Counted from the stretch's first letter, positions 26,863 to 36,595 are shown. The stretch is DNA of 64,000 nt from Bradyrhizobium arachidis (GCF_015291705.1 NZ_CP030050.1:3596001-3660000), one strand, 5' to 3'. The notes: a model not told the origin generated them from the letters alone. Numbers and translations: made by a program.

Positions 26863-28236
26863 TCACGCGCGCGGCGGCTCGGCGTGACTGATGACGCGCT
26901 TCACGCTCGGGAACGCGCGGCGTAGCGCGCGCTCGATCGCGTCGACATGCTCGTGCACCTTGATCACGCTCATCGACGGCGCGGCGCGGCAGTGGAAGTT
27001 GACGATCTCGCCGGCATCGGTGTTGCGGACGCGCACATTATGGATGTCGTGGATCTCGCCTTCGCCGGCGAACTCGGCCAGTGCAGTGGCGATGGTCTGC
27101 ACCCGCTCCGGCGCGGCATCGACGCCGAACGGCAGTTCCGGCTCCAGCGGCTCGATATGAACGTCGACCTCGACGTCCTCGCCGAACTCCTCCTGGATGC
27201 TGCGCTCCAGCGTGTTGGCGATGTCATGGGCGGCCTCGAGCTGCATCTCGGCGTCGACCTCGAGGTCGATGCTGACGATCAGCTTGGCGCCGAGATCGTG
27301 CACCGTGACGTGGTGGATGGCGAGGCCGGAATTGTGGGCGATCACCATGATGCGGTCGCGCACGGTCTCGTTGTCGCGCGCGACCGGGACCGGGGTGAAG
27401 GTGAGGTCGGCATCGCCGAACGCCTTGCCGACGGCGGCCTGCGCCTCGCGCTTGATCTCCTCGACACGGTCGATCGGATAGGTCCGCGGCACCTTGGCGA
27501 TGGTGTCGATGAAGGTGGTCGCCCCGACCATGCGCACGCGCAACCGCTCGACGTCGATCACGCCGGGGACGCCGCGGATCGCGGCGGTGGCCTTCTCCTG
27601 CGCGCCCTCGGGGGCGCGGTCGACCAGCGTCTGCACGGTCGAGCCGGCCATGCGCAGGCCGAGCAGGGCGATCATCACGGCAACCGCGGCGGCCGCCGCG
27701 GCGTCGCCCCACCAGAAGCCGAGGGCGGCGAGGATCAGGCCCACGATCACGGCGAACGAGCCCATCACGTCGGAAGCGAAATGCAGCGCGTCGGCGGCGA
27801 GCGCCTGGCTCCTGGTCTCCCGCGCGGCCCGGTGCAGGGCACGCGCGCGCCAGAGGTTCACGACGATGTCGATCACCAGCACCACGAACGGCACGGCCGA
27901 AATCGTCGGCGGCGCGGTTCCCTCGCGCAAGCGGCCATAGGCCTCGACCAGGATGCCGCCGGCGAGCACGTAGAGCAGGGCGGTGACGCCGAGCGCGGAG
28001 ATGCTCTCCAGCTTGCCGTGGCCGTAATGGTGCTCCTCGTCGGCCGGCTTGTCGGACACCCGCACCACCGCCCAGGTGATGATGGTCGCGACGAGGTCGA
28101 TCGAGGAGTGCAGGGCCTCGGAGATCAGCGCGAGCGAGCCGATCGCGATGCCGACCACGAACTTGGCCGCCGCCATGCCGCCGCTGGCGAAGATCGAGAT
28201 CGCGGCGACCGAAGTCTTGTTGTGCTGGGAGGTCAT
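26863..28236 (-). CDS. Cation diffusion facilitator family transporter
   Basis: Inner-membrane metal/proton antiporter of 457 residues. Six membrane helices fill about residues 10-215. They include the metal-site helices with EALHSSIDLVAT (helix 2) and ALHFASDVMGS (helix 5), so a histidine/aspartate site typical of Zn2+, Fe2+ or Mn2+ exporters is present. The long C-terminal cytoplasmic part holds two ferredoxin-like dimerisation domains rather than one. The ATG at 28236 fits the N-terminus. Substrate is not decidable from the sequence. Confidence 0.92.
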   Translation of the reverse strand: MTSQHNKTSVAAISIFASGGMAAAKFVVGIAIGSLALISEALHSSIDLVATIITWAVVRVSDKPADEEHHYGHGKLESISALGVTALLYVLAGGILVEAYGRLREGTAPPTISAVPFVVLVIDIVVNLWRARALHRAARETRSQALAADALHFASDVMGSFAVIVGLILAALGFWWGDAAAAAAVAVMIALLGLRMAGSTVQTLVDRAPEGAQEKATAAIRGVPGVIDVERLRVRMVGATTFIDTIAKVPRTYPIDRVEEIKREAQAAVGKAFGDADLTFTPVPVARDNETVRDRIMVIAHNSGLAIHHVTVHDLGAKLIVSIDLEVDAEMQLEAAHDIANTLERSIQEEFGEDVEVDVHIEPLEPELPFGVDAAPERVQTIATALAEFAGEGEIHDIHNVRVRNTDAGEIVNFHCRAAPSMSVIKVHEHVDAIERALRRAFPSVKRVISHAEPPRA

Positions 28237-28600
28237 GGCGGGGATGTAGCAGGGTGAGGTCGAACATCAAGCGACGATCCACAGCTATAGTCGCAAGTGA
28301 GTTGCAGGAGCGAAGCTATTGCGAATGCTTCCGAATTGAATGGTGGCTGATGCCACTTGCTCCGTATGCTCGGGCTCGTCCCGGGCATCCACGTTCTTCG
28401 TGCCAAGCCGCCAAGACGTGGATGGCCGGGTCAAGCCCGGCCATGACGAGCGGAGAGAGCGGCGCGCTCCAAACTCGTAGGGTGGGCAAAGGCGCGATAG
28501 CGCCGTGCCCACGATTCCTCCGTGATGGATACAGATCGTGGGCACGCTTCGCTTTGCTGCCCACCCTACGAGACCGGTGTCTTTGGATGGCTCCGGGGCG
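28237..28600. repeat. Gene-free stretch with two dispersed palindromic repeats
   Basis: No gene is supported here. At about 28370-28452 a palindromic unit reads CATCCACG ... CGTGGATG followed by GGCCGGGTCAAGCCCGGCC. At 28476-28570 a second unit begins CGTAGGGTGGGCAAAGGCGC and ends GCCCACCCTACG, with a nested hairpin. The second unit recurs at 41623-41714. Both look like the short intergenic palindromes common in Bradyrhizobium (inference). They lie between the 5' end of the efflux gene and the 3' end of the oxidoreductase gene. Confidence 0.75.
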
Positions 28601-29572
28601 TTACGGCACCGTCACCACGATCTTCCCCAGATGCTTGTTCGCCTCCATGTGCTCGAACGCCTTGTCGATGTCGTCGAACCCATAGACCTTGTCGATCGGG
28701 AGCTGCAGCTTGCGCGATTCCACCGCGCCCCAGATGTCCTTGCGGACCTCCTCGAAGATCTCGCGCACCTCCTCGATGGTGCGGGTGCGGAAGGTGACGC
28801 CGATGTAGCTGATGCGGCGGGCGGCATGGAGGTCGAAGTTGAAGCCGGCATGGGTGCCGCCGAGCCGGCCGACATTGACGATGCGGCCCAGGACCCTGGT
28901 TGCGGCGAGGTTCTGGTTGGCAACCTTGCCGGAGACCTGGTCGACGATGAGGTCGACGCCTTCGCCGTTCGTCGCCTTCAGCACCTCCTCGGCCCATTTG
29001 GGGTCCGAGGAATCGACCGCGAGGTCGGCGCCGTATTCCTTCAGCCGGCCGCGGCGGTAGGCATCGGTCGAGGAGCCGATCACGAGCTTGGCGCCCTTCA
29101 GCTTGGCGATCTGCATCGCCATCAGGCCGACGCCGGAGCTCGCGCCCTGGATCAGCACGGCCTGTCCCGGCTGCACGCCGCCGACGGTGACGACGGCATT
29201 GTGCATGGTCGCGAGCGCGACGGGCAGGGTGGCGGCCTCCTCGAAATTCATGTTCGAGGGGGCACGGAACAGCCGGCCATGGTCGGCGAGCGTGTACTCG
29301 GCAAACGCCGCGCCGCCCGATCCCATGATGCGATCGCCGACCTTGACGCCCTTGGCGTCCGGTCCGAGCTCGGCGACCTCACCGGCCCATTCCATCCCGA
29401 GCACGGTGCCGACACCGCCGGCCGCGCCATGGGCGTGGCCCTTGCGCATGCCGGTGTCGGCGCGATTGAGTCCACAGGCACGCACGCGGACCAGCACCTG
29501 CGTGCCTTTCGGCTTAGGTTGAGGAACGTCGGAAATCTGAGCGCCATCAGGGCCGTAGACGTAAGCCTTCAT
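28601..29572 (-). CDS. Zinc-type/quinone oxidoreductase (MDR superfamily)
   Basis: NADPH-dependent medium-chain dehydrogenase/reductase of 323 residues in the quinone oxidoreductase group. The N-terminal GroES-like domain (about 1-120) lacks the zinc-ligand pattern of true alcohol dehydrogenases. The Rossmann domain carries GASSGVGLMAMQIAK. A start at ATG 29572 (MKAYVYG) is preferred over TTG 29575. The next upstream gene, a nitronate monooxygenase on the same strand, ends 16 bases away, so the two probably form an operon. The substrate is unknown. Confidence 0.9.
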   Translation of the reverse strand: MKAYVYGPDGAQISDVPQPKPKGTQVLVRVRACGLNRADTGMRKGHAHGAAGGVGTVLGMEWAGEVAELGPDAKGVKVGDRIMGSGGAAFAEYTLADHGRLFRAPSNMNFEEAATLPVALATMHNAVVTVGGVQPGQAVLIQGASSGVGLMAMQIAKLKGAKLVIGSSTDAYRRGRLKEYGADLAVDSSDPKWAEEVLKATNGEGVDLIVDQVSGKVANQNLAATRVLGRIVNVGRLGGTHAGFNFDLHAARRISYIGVTFRTRTIEEVREIFEEVRKDIWGAVESRKLQLPIDKVYGFDDIDKAFEHMEANKHLGKIVVTVP

Positions 29573-29588
29573 CAATTGCTCTCGCTTC

Positions 29589-30626
<1,038 letters not shown>

Positions 30627-30754
30627 TTATCGGTTGATGGCCGGAGGATGCCGCCGGGGGTGGGAAAAGTCTATTGCGCGGGCGTGCGGTTAGGGCGGGG
30701 CGCTCATGCAGGGGATGAGGAAGATTCCGCGGGGCGGATAATTTGGATGATCTC

Positions 30755-30810
30755 GTGTCCCGGACGCGCTGCAACGCCTCTTGGCGTTGCGGCGCAGAGC
30801 CGGGACCCAC
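30755..30810. repeat. Dispersed palindromic intergenic repeat
   Basis: A long imperfect hairpin beginning GTGTCCCGGACGCGCTGCAACGCC-type bases and returning through GGCGTTGCGGCGCAGAGCCGGGAC. It lies in the 252-base gap before the exported-protein gene. No gene is supported in the rest of that gap. Confidence 0.6.
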
Positions 30811-30845
30811 ATTCTGCGTCCGGGGCACGGATACCGAGGCTGCCG

Positions 30846-31493
30846 CTACTCCGCCGACAGCCGCACCATCTGTCGGCCGCCGTTCATTTCCTTGAGGCGG
30901 TTGACGAAGTTTTCCGGGCGCTGCCAGCGGTTGGGGACTTGCAGGCCCATGAACTCGGCGATGTCGCCGATGAAGCCGGTGCAGTTGGTGGTCTCGGCAT
31001 TCCAGACCGGCGAGCTCGTCTGCAATTTCTTGATGTAGGCGAACACGCGCTTGGCGTCGGCCTCGTTGAGATAGACGCGATAGCTCGCGGTCAGATATTC
31101 CGGATCGAGATCGCCGTAGCTCGCGCCGGTCTCTGATGGCACCCAGGTGAGGTGACCGAGCACATAGGCCCAGGTGTCGCCGGCGGGCGTGAGCCCAGCA
31201 ACCTCGACGGCGCGCTCGCTGGTCTTGCCGTACCAGACGAAGGCATGGCCCCAGCTCGCGGCCGTGCGGGCACGGAAGTCGACGTAATAGGGACCTTTCT
31301 CCGCGCGCGCGACCGGGCGCCGCGATTGCGGTGCCGGTCGCGAGGCGGTGTCGGTCGTGGCAAGCGCATTGGCGTCCGCCATGCGCTTGTTCGCTTCGTG
31401 GGCCGAAGCCGAGGGCGTCGTGCACGCGATCATGGCCGCGAGCGCGGCCCCCGCGATGATGCAGGATCCCGTTCGATCAGCTTTGTTCGTCAC
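30846..31493 (-). CDS. Exported protein with a possible permuted NlpC/LRAT-like fold
   Basis: A 215-residue protein with an N-terminal export signal (hydrophobic to about 32). A Cys in MIAC could make it a lipoprotein, while ASA-H offers an ordinary cleavage site. The mature part has a histidine in SWGHAFVWYG and, later, NCTGFIGD. A His before an Asn-Cys pair is the order seen in circularly permuted NlpC/P60 and LRAT-type cysteine hydrolases, so a peptidase or acyltransferase role is possible (inference). The start is GTG at 31493. Confidence 0.75.
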   Translation of the reverse strand: MTNKADRTGSCIIAGAALAAMIACTTPSASAHEANKRMADANALATTDTASRPAPQSRRPVARAEKGPYYVDFRARTAASWGHAFVWYGKTSERAVEVAGLTPAGDTWAYVLGHLTWVPSETGASYGDLDPEYLTASYRVYLNEADAKRVFAYIKKLQTSSPVWNAETTNCTGFIGDIAEFMGLQVPNRWQRPENFVNRLKEMNGGRQMVRLSAE

Positions 31494-31541
31494 GCTGTGC
31501 CCCCTCGACTGTCGGCCGCTTGCGCAGATTCCGCTAATGCG

Positions 31542-31739
31542 TCAGTAGCGCGCTGCGACCGGGCCGGGCGCCTTGCCGATCGGGGCCTTGCCGACCGGGC
31601 TCTTGCCGATCGGCATCTTGCCGATCGGGGCCTGCTCCGCCGGATAGACCGGCACGGGCTGGCGGCGCGGCAGGTCCGCAGCGTTCGCAGCCGTCACCAG
31701 AGCAAGCGTTGCACCCAGAACAAATACGATCTTCTTCAC
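31542..31739 (-). CDS. Small exported PIGK-repeat protein
   Basis: A 65-residue protein starting at GTG 31739 (MKKIVFVLGATLALV), with a clear signal peptide ending ANA at 20. The mature 45 residues are Pro-rich and contain the five-residue repeat PIGKx in four near-copies (APIGK, MPIGK, SPVGK, APIGK). The basic, extended composition suggests a surface or periplasmic binding segment. I do not recognise the family. It lies 48 bases downstream of the exported-protein gene start, on the same strand. Confidence 0.65.
   Translation of the reverse strand: MKKIVFVLGATLALVTAANAADLPRRQPVPVYPAEQAPIGKMPIGKSPVGKAPIGKAPGPVAARY
31573..31632. repeat. 15-bp tandem repeat within the PIGK protein gene
   Basis: About four copies of a 15-base unit close to TTGCCGATCGGGGCC, in frame with the pentapeptide repeat of the small exported protein. 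Copies differ by one to three bases. Such an array can change copy number by slippage. Confidence 0.75.
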
Positions 31740-31930
31740 AGTGATACCCCTAGAAGGTTGGTCCAAACACGGCCATGCCGTGCCCCCCAGACACGCCTCA
31801 CAAAAGGGCGGCCGAATGCGTCCAAGTTGCGGCGCGCACGGGACATGTTGGCGGCATCTATCGGGCGAACGCAGATGTGATGATGTGTCCGGATGTTTCT
31901 GGTTGGTGCGATGCCGGTCCTGCGCGGCAA

Positions 31931-33337
31931 TCACCCGATTCGGTTCAGGCTGTTCCTGATCGTCGAGAAGATGCCGCCGATGTCCTTGCGCAAGGCATCG
32001 AGCGCGTTGAAATTGTCGAAGATGCGTGCGAGGCGGTCTTCGACTTCGCGCTTGCTCTTGGTCAGCGCGTCCACACGCGAGGCCAGGGTCACGCCGGCAT
32101 TCGCCTCGATCTCGCCGACGGTTCTGGCGAGCAGGTCGCGCGTGGTGCTGACCTCGGCGATCATCGCCTCGATGCCGAACACCGGGGCCTTCAGCGGGAC
32201 GAGGTCAGCCTGCGACTTCGACAGCTCGGTCTTGAAGGCGTTCAGCGTCGCCAGCGTCTCCTGCAACGCGCCGAGGCGCTGGCGCGACTGGAGCACGAAG
32301 TCGTTCAGCGCGTTCTGACGGTCGGCAAGCGACTTGCCGTCGCGGTCGGTTTCGACCTCGGCGAGCGAGCGCTCGAGCTGGGCTCGGCGTTGACCGAGCT
32401 CCTCGAAGTCGAGCCGGACGGCCTTGAGGATGTTGAAACTGTCGTCGATGCGGGCGAGGCGCTGCTCGATCTCGATCTTGTTCTTCGACAGCGTCTCGAC
32501 CCGGCTGGCGAGCGGCGCCTCGCCGCTGGTCTCTAGCTCGTCGATGCTTTTGGCCAGGCGGTCATGGCTGAGGGCGAGCTCGCCGATCAGCGCATTGATA
32601 CCGGCGTCGTTCGAGCGCAGCGGCACCAGCTCGGCATGGGATTTCGCCAGATCTTCCTTGTACCGGTCCAGGGTTGCGAAAATGTGCTGGACCGTGTTCA
32701 CCCGCGTCAGCAGCGCCGATACATCGCGCGCGATCTCCTTGAGCCGGTCGCCGAGGTTGTTCTTGCGGTCGTCGGTCTCGAGGTCGTGCAGGGAGCGTTC
32801 GAGCTGGTTCTGGCGGTCGCGGATCTCGGTGAAGACAGGCTCGACGGCGCGGCGCTGATCGGCGACCTTGCCGACCATCTCGCGCAGCGCCTGCTGGCGG
32901 CGGCGAATCTCGGCGAGCTGGTCATGCATATCGGTGGATTCGTTGCGGCCCTGCTGCAGCAGCGCGCGCTGCTCGGTCTCGCCCAGCTTGCCGTCGAGGG
33001 CGGAGACCGCCTCCCTGGGGTCGCTCTCGATCAGGTGCTGGACGGTGGCGTCGAGGTGGTTTTGCAGGGCATGGGCGACGACGACGTCCTCACGGGTCTT
33101 CCTGAGGCGGTCGCGCAGGGTGTCGAGGCGCCGGTCCTGGCGCGACAACCGCCAGGCGCTTGCGCCGATCAGCGCCAGGGCGGCGGTCAGGACCGTGCCC
33201 GTCGCGATACGTTGCGGCATGGGCAGGCCCGCGAACCAGGCGGACAGGTGGCTGATATCGTAACCGAACGCCTGCTGGACCAAAAACGCGATGGCGGCCA
33301 GCAGGACGAACCAGGCACCCAGGAAAAATAGCCACAT
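31931..33337 (-). CDS. Membrane-anchored coiled-coil protein of unknown function
   Basis: A 468-residue protein starting at ATG 33337 (MWLFFLGAWF). It has two membrane helices (about 1-22 and 42-62) followed by about 390 residues of heptad-rich coiled coil dominated by Leu, Glu, Arg and Asp. The pattern repeats two or three times (for example LAKSIDELETSGEAPLASRV and LARTVGEIEANAGVTLASRV), so the rod is built from internal duplications. No enzymatic motif is visible. A structural or envelope-scaffold role is possible, but that is only inference. Confidence 0.8.
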   Translation of the reverse strand: MWLFFLGAWFVLLAAIAFLVQQAFGYDISHLSAWFAGLPMPQRIATGTVLTAALALIGASAWRLSRQDRRLDTLRDRLRKTREDVVVAHALQNHLDATVQHLIESDPREAVSALDGKLGETEQRALLQQGRNESTDMHDQLAEIRRRQQALREMVGKVADQRRAVEPVFTEIRDRQNQLERSLHDLETDDRKNNLGDRLKEIARDVSALLTRVNTVQHIFATLDRYKEDLAKSHAELVPLRSNDAGINALIGELALSHDRLAKSIDELETSGEAPLASRVETLSKNKIEIEQRLARIDDSFNILKAVRLDFEELGQRRAQLERSLAEVETDRDGKSLADRQNALNDFVLQSRQRLGALQETLATLNAFKTELSKSQADLVPLKAPVFGIEAMIAEVSTTRDLLARTVGEIEANAGVTLASRVDALTKSKREVEDRLARIFDNFNALDALRKDIGGIFSTIRNSLNRIG

Positions 33338-33677
33338 CGTGAATTCCTCACGCCGGCACAATGTTGCCATAGTTGCTATTGGAGAGCGGAACCGAGATCA
33401 AGGGGTGCGGCTGTTGCCGGATGTGTCCAGTCGCACGAATCCACCGCCGGTTGCGTCGGCAGATCGATGGAGCGGCGTGGCGAGGTGCCGGGTTTTCCCG
33501 ATTGGTTGGGGCCGTGGCTGCCAACTATCCTCCGCGGTCATTCCGGGCTCGCGACTTCGTCGCGCCCCGGAATGACGGAGAGGGTGGGATTCGTAGACCG
33601 CATGCAGGTAGCGCCATGCGGGACCACGTCAACGTCTGTCCCGGATGTCAGTCCGGACTACGGCGTCCTGCTCGCTA
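33338..33677. repeat. Gene-free stretch with a dispersed hairpin repeat
   Basis: No gene is supported here. At 33537-33576 a palindrome reads GTCATTCCGGGCTCGCGAC and returns as GTCGCGCCCCGGAATGAC. The same unit recurs at 34037-34091. The rest appears to be the promoter region of the coiled-coil protein gene, with no site that I can name. Confidence 0.65.
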
Positions 33678-33794
33678 TCACTTCCCGAGGAAGTTCGAAC
33701 GCATCTTGTCGGCGAACCAGACCACGAAGATCGCAGCGAACGCGAGGGCAAAGTAGAGAGCCGTCCACAAAAGTGCATTAGTGGCATTCGTCAT
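33678..33794 (-). CDS. 38-residue single-pass membrane protein
   Basis: A very small gene: ATG 33794 to TGA 33678, encoding MTNATNALLWTALYFALAFA and 18 further residues. One membrane helix (about 8-28) is followed by a basic tail (ADKMRSNFLGK). A strong ribosome-binding site, AGGGAGGA, lies 5 bases upstream of the ATG, which is the main support. It lies alone between repeats. No family is recognised. It may act as an accessory subunit of a membrane complex, as many such proteins do (inference). Confidence 0.7.
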   Translation of the reverse strand: MTNATNALLWTALYFALAFAAIFVVWFADKMRSNFLGK

Positions 33795-34111
33795 GGCGTC
33801 CTCCCTTGCATCAGACATCGATCTGTTGCCGGGAAGGATAATGGCGACCGCGACGGCGCGATTTGCGCAGGATCAATTTTGCCGCGCTGCGGCGAAATGG
33901 CCGGCGAGCCCTTCATTCCGAGGTCACTCCGTCATTCCGGGGCGGCGCGCAGCGTCGAGCCCGGAATCCATAACCACAGGCGGTTGTGCTGAAGCGAGAT
34001 CGGCGTGGCGCGCGATGCCTGACTCAATCGGCCATCGTGGTTATGGATTCCGGGCTCGCGACTTGGTCGCGCCCCGGAATGACGGAGAGGGCTACGGCGC
34101 TGGGCTCTTAG
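33795..34111. repeat. Gene-free stretch with a long inverted repeat
   Basis: A dispersed element at about 33930-33976 and an inverted partner at 34037-34091 form a large imperfect palindrome. CCGGAATCCATAACCAC pairs with GTGGTTATGGATTCCGG, and the outer arms CGTCATTCCGGGGCG and CGCCCCGGAATGACG also pair. The right copy is of the same family as 33537-33576. No coding sequence is supported apart from the ends of the neighbouring genes. Confidence 0.7.
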
Positions 34112-34897
34112 CTACAGCCGGAATTCGTTGGTGAGCTCGCCGATGCCGTCGATCGCGACGGTCACCATGTTCACCGGCTCCTTCATCACGCCGACGCCAA
34201 CCGATGTCCCGACCGCGATGAGGTCGCCGGGGAGCAGCGTCATGTCGTGTGAAATCCGGCTGACCAGCTCCTGCGCCGAGAAGATCATGTCCGAGATCGG
34301 ATAGTTCTGCCGCTCGGCGCCGTTGAGGATGGTGCGCACAACGAGCTTGGCTGGATCGAGGCCAGTCGCGATCACGGGGCCGAACGGGCCGTAATCGTCG
34401 ATGCCCTTGGCGCGGGCCCACTGCGGAAAGGTGGGATCGCGGGTCAGGATATCGTTGGCGGTGATGTCGTTGACGCAGGTGTAGCCGAAGATGAAGCCGT
34501 CCGCTTCCGCGGGCGAGACGCGGGCGCAGGTCTTGCCGATGACGATGCCGAGCTCGCCCTCATAGGTGGTCTTGCCGTCATAATAAGAGGGGCGGCGGAC
34601 CACCGCGCCGGGCGCGGCGATGGTGGTGGTGGCCTTCAGCAGATAGAGCGGCTCCGGCGGCTCGGGCTGGTTCAGCTTGGCTGCGAGCGCGTGGAAATTA
34701 TTCCAGAGCGCCACGATCTTGCTCGGCGCGCAGGGCGCGAGCAACTCGACCTCCGACAGGGCCAGCGTCTTGCCGGTGGCGGCATGGCGGCCGAACATCT
34801 CGCCCTCATGGACGCTGATGCCGGATGACGTCAGCGTGCCGAAACCGGTCGCGCCGCTATGACGGAAGCGTAGCCAGTGTTTCATCTCGCCCGCCAT
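34112..34897 (-). CDS. Fumarylacetoacetate hydrolase family protein
   Basis: A 261-residue enzyme of the FAH superfamily, which cleaves or hydrates 2-oxo-acid intermediates of aromatic and sugar catabolism. The FAH domain covers about 60-258. The metal-binding acidic residues are in the region of YEGELGIVIGK, with GYTCVNDITAND following. Its C-terminal GDLIAVGTSVGVG is typical. The ATG at 34897 shares its A with the stop of the ketopantoate reductase gene (TGATG), indicating translational coupling. The substrate is unknown. Confidence 0.9.
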   Translation of the reverse strand: MAGEMKHWLRFRHSGATGFGTLTSSGISVHEGEMFGRHAATGKTLALSEVELLAPCAPSKIVALWNNFHALAAKLNQPEPPEPLYLLKATTTIAAPGAVVRRPSYYDGKTTYEGELGIVIGKTCARVSPAEADGFIFGYTCVNDITANDILTRDPTFPQWARAKGIDDYGPFGPVIATGLDPAKLVVRTILNGAERQNYPISDMIFSAQELVSRISHDMTLLPGDLIAVGTSVGVGVMKEPVNMVTVAIDGIGELTNEFRL

Positions 34898-35916
34898 CAC
34901 GCCACCGCCAGTGCGCGGGAATCGCCGGGTGCCGCGACGCCGTCATAGAGGCCGGCGATGCGGGCGCGCTGGGTCACCATCGCCAGCACTGAGTCGAGTG
35001 CGGGCGTGGCGATGCCGGTGAGGCGGCCCATCTCCTGCACCACGGTGACGAGCGGGTCGATCTCCATCGGGCGGCCACGCTCGAGATCCTGGAGCATCGA
35101 GGTCTTGTGCGCACCGACCTTGCGGGCGCCCTCGATGCGGCGCTCGACGTCGACGCGGAATTTGACGCCGAAGGTCTCGGCGATGCCTTGCGTCTCCACC
35201 ATGATCGCGCGCGACAGCGCACGCGTGGACGGATCGGTGCAGATCACGTCGAGGGTTGCGTGGGTCAGCGCGCTGATCGGATTGAAGCAGACGTTACCCC
35301 AGAGCTTGAGCCAGATCTCGTCGCGGATGCGATCGAGCACCGGCGCCTTGAGGCCGGCCGCGACGAAGAGATCGGCGAGGCGCTGCACGTCGGAGGTGAT
35401 CTCGCCGGAGGGCTCGCCGAGCGGGAAATTGTTGCCGTAGACGTGGCGGATCACACCAGGCGCTTCGATTTCGGTGGCGGGATAGACGATGCAGCCGATG
35501 GCGCGCTCGGCGCCGATCTCGCGCCACTGCCGTCCGCCGGGATCGATGCTCTCCAGCGTCGAATTCTCGTATTGGCCGCCATGCTTGTAGAAATACCAAT
35601 AGGGGATGCCGTTGACGGCGGTGACGATGCGGGTGTGCGGCCCGAGCAGCGGCTGCATCTTCTCGATCACGCCGGTGATCGAATGCGCCTTCAGCGTGAT
35701 GATGATGTAGTCCTGCACGCCGAGCTCGGCGGGATCGTCGGTGCAGCGCGGATGCACGGTGTGCGTCTCCTCGCCCGCGAGCAGCGTCAGGCCGCGCTCG
35801 CGCATCGCCGCAAGGTGCGCGCCGCGGGCGACGAGACTGACGTCCGCGCCAGCGCGCGCGAGCTGAACCCCGAGATATCCGCCGATCGCGCCGGCGCCGT
35901 AGATGCAGATCTTCAT
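34897..35916 (-). CDS. 2-dehydropantoate 2-reductase family protein
   Basis: NADPH-dependent reductase family protein of 339 residues, the family of ketopantoate reductase PanE. The N-terminal Rossmann motif GAGAIGGYLG (about 7-16) is followed by the NADP-binding region. The catalytic Lys lies in the helical domain (IWLKLWGNVCFNPISA). The coupled FAH gene downstream suggests a catabolic 2-oxo or 2-hydroxy acid pathway rather than pantothenate synthesis, so I give no gene symbol. Starts at ATG 35916. Confidence 0.88.
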   Translation of the reverse strand: MKICIYGAGAIGGYLGVQLARAGADVSLVARGAHLAAMRERGLTLLAGEETHTVHPRCTDDPAELGVQDYIIITLKAHSITGVIEKMQPLLGPHTRIVTAVNGIPYWYFYKHGGQYENSTLESIDPGGRQWREIGAERAIGCIVYPATEIEAPGVIRHVYGNNFPLGEPSGEITSDVQRLADLFVAAGLKAPVLDRIRDEIWLKLWGNVCFNPISALTHATLDVICTDPSTRALSRAIMVETQGIAETFGVKFRVDVERRIEGARKVGAHKTSMLQDLERGRPMEIDPLVTVVQEMGRLTGIATPALDSVLAMVTQRARIAGLYDGVAAPGDSRALAVA

Positions 35917-36041
35917 GAAATCCTCGCGAGCAGTGACCGGAATTTGGGGACGAAAGATCCGGTCCGGCTCAGAAGGATCCGAGCCGGGGCCGGTAGTCGC
36001 AGGGGAAGTGTGTGCCCTAAAGCGCGATGCGCTTCAGGCTA

Positions 36042-36120
36042 TTGCTTGAGCATGATCTTGTCGGAAAACCGCTACGCACTTTGCGCTGACGCGGCCCTCC
36101 GGGTCCGGATCATGCTTTAG
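36042..36120. repeat. Dispersed intergenic repeat (type B)
   Basis: Contains GAGCATGATCTTGTCGGAAAACCGC and, about 40 bases on, GGATCATGCTTTAG, forming an imperfect hairpin (GCATGATC with GATCATGC). The same element recurs in opposite orientation at 52285-52344. It separates the CBS gene from the ketopantoate reductase gene. Confidence 0.7.
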
Positions 36121-36545
36121 GCGGCCGCTTGCGGCGTGCCGTTGAGCGCCTCGTCGACGGCAGCGGCGATGTCGCGCATGCTGATGACGGAGACGAGGCT
36201 GTAATCGTCGATCACGGGCAGATGGCGGATGTGATGACGGTTCATCAGGTGCCGCACGTGCTCGATCGTGTCCGAGGAGGTGCAGGAGACGAGCTGCTGC
36301 ACCGACACGAGCTGCGAGACCTTGACGTTGATGGCATTGGCGCCGTGCTCGGCAACCGCACGCACCACGTCGCGCTCGGTGAACATGCCGACCGCGGTGT
36401 TGCCTTCAGAGCGCACCACGTCCTTGACTACCAGCGCGCTGATGTTGTTGGCGCGCATCAGCTTGGCGGCGATACCCACCGTTTCGTTCATTCGCACCGT
36501 TACAACGCGCGGCGTCTTCTTGCGCAGAATGTCTCCGACCAGCAT
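36117..36545 (-). CDS. Two-CBS-domain protein in the oxalate transport block
   Basis: A 142-residue protein made almost entirely of a pair of CBS domains (about 8-65 and 78-135), a module that usually binds adenine nucleotides and regulates a partner. The start is ATG 36545 (MLVGDILRKK) with GGGAGG upstream. Motifs such as GMFTERDVVRAVAEHG and RHLPVIDD are typical. It has its own copy of the 17-bp dyad 34 bases upstream (36579-36595), shared with the OxlT genes, so it is likely part of that regulon (inference). Confidence 0.88.
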   Translation of the reverse strand: MLVGDILRKKTPRVVTVRMNETVGIAAKLMRANNISALVVKDVVRSEGNTAVGMFTERDVVRAVAEHGANAINVKVSQLVSVQQLVSCTSSDTIEHVRHLMNRHHIRHLPVIDDYSLVSVISMRDIAAAVDEALNGTPQAAA

Positions 36546-36578
36546 GGCGACCTCCCTGGGTGAATGATGAGGGAAGTG

Positions 36579-36595
36579 TGGTATACATAATGCCA
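36579..36595 (-). promoter_or_regulatory. Candidate oxalate-regulon operator 1 (CBS gene)
   Basis: TGGTATACATAATGCCA: a dyad with half-sites TGGTAT and ATGCCA around 5 bases. It lies 34 bases upstream of the CBS gene start. Three similar sites precede the other genes of this block. GTATAC-centred dyads are usual for GntR/FCD regulators (family knowledge). Confidence 0.6.

Noticed and set aside
28285..28564. Open frames of 82-86 codons on the minus strand.
   Set aside because: They lie across two dispersed palindromic repeats and have no separate coding support.
28476..28570. A structured intergenic palindrome that could be a small RNA.
   Set aside because: A near-identical copy at 41623-41714 shows that it is a dispersed repeat family, so no specific RNA role is supported here.
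31573..31632. Regularly spaced short repeats that could suggest a CRISPR array.
   Set aside because: The units are contiguous, with no spacers, and encode an in-frame peptide repeat.
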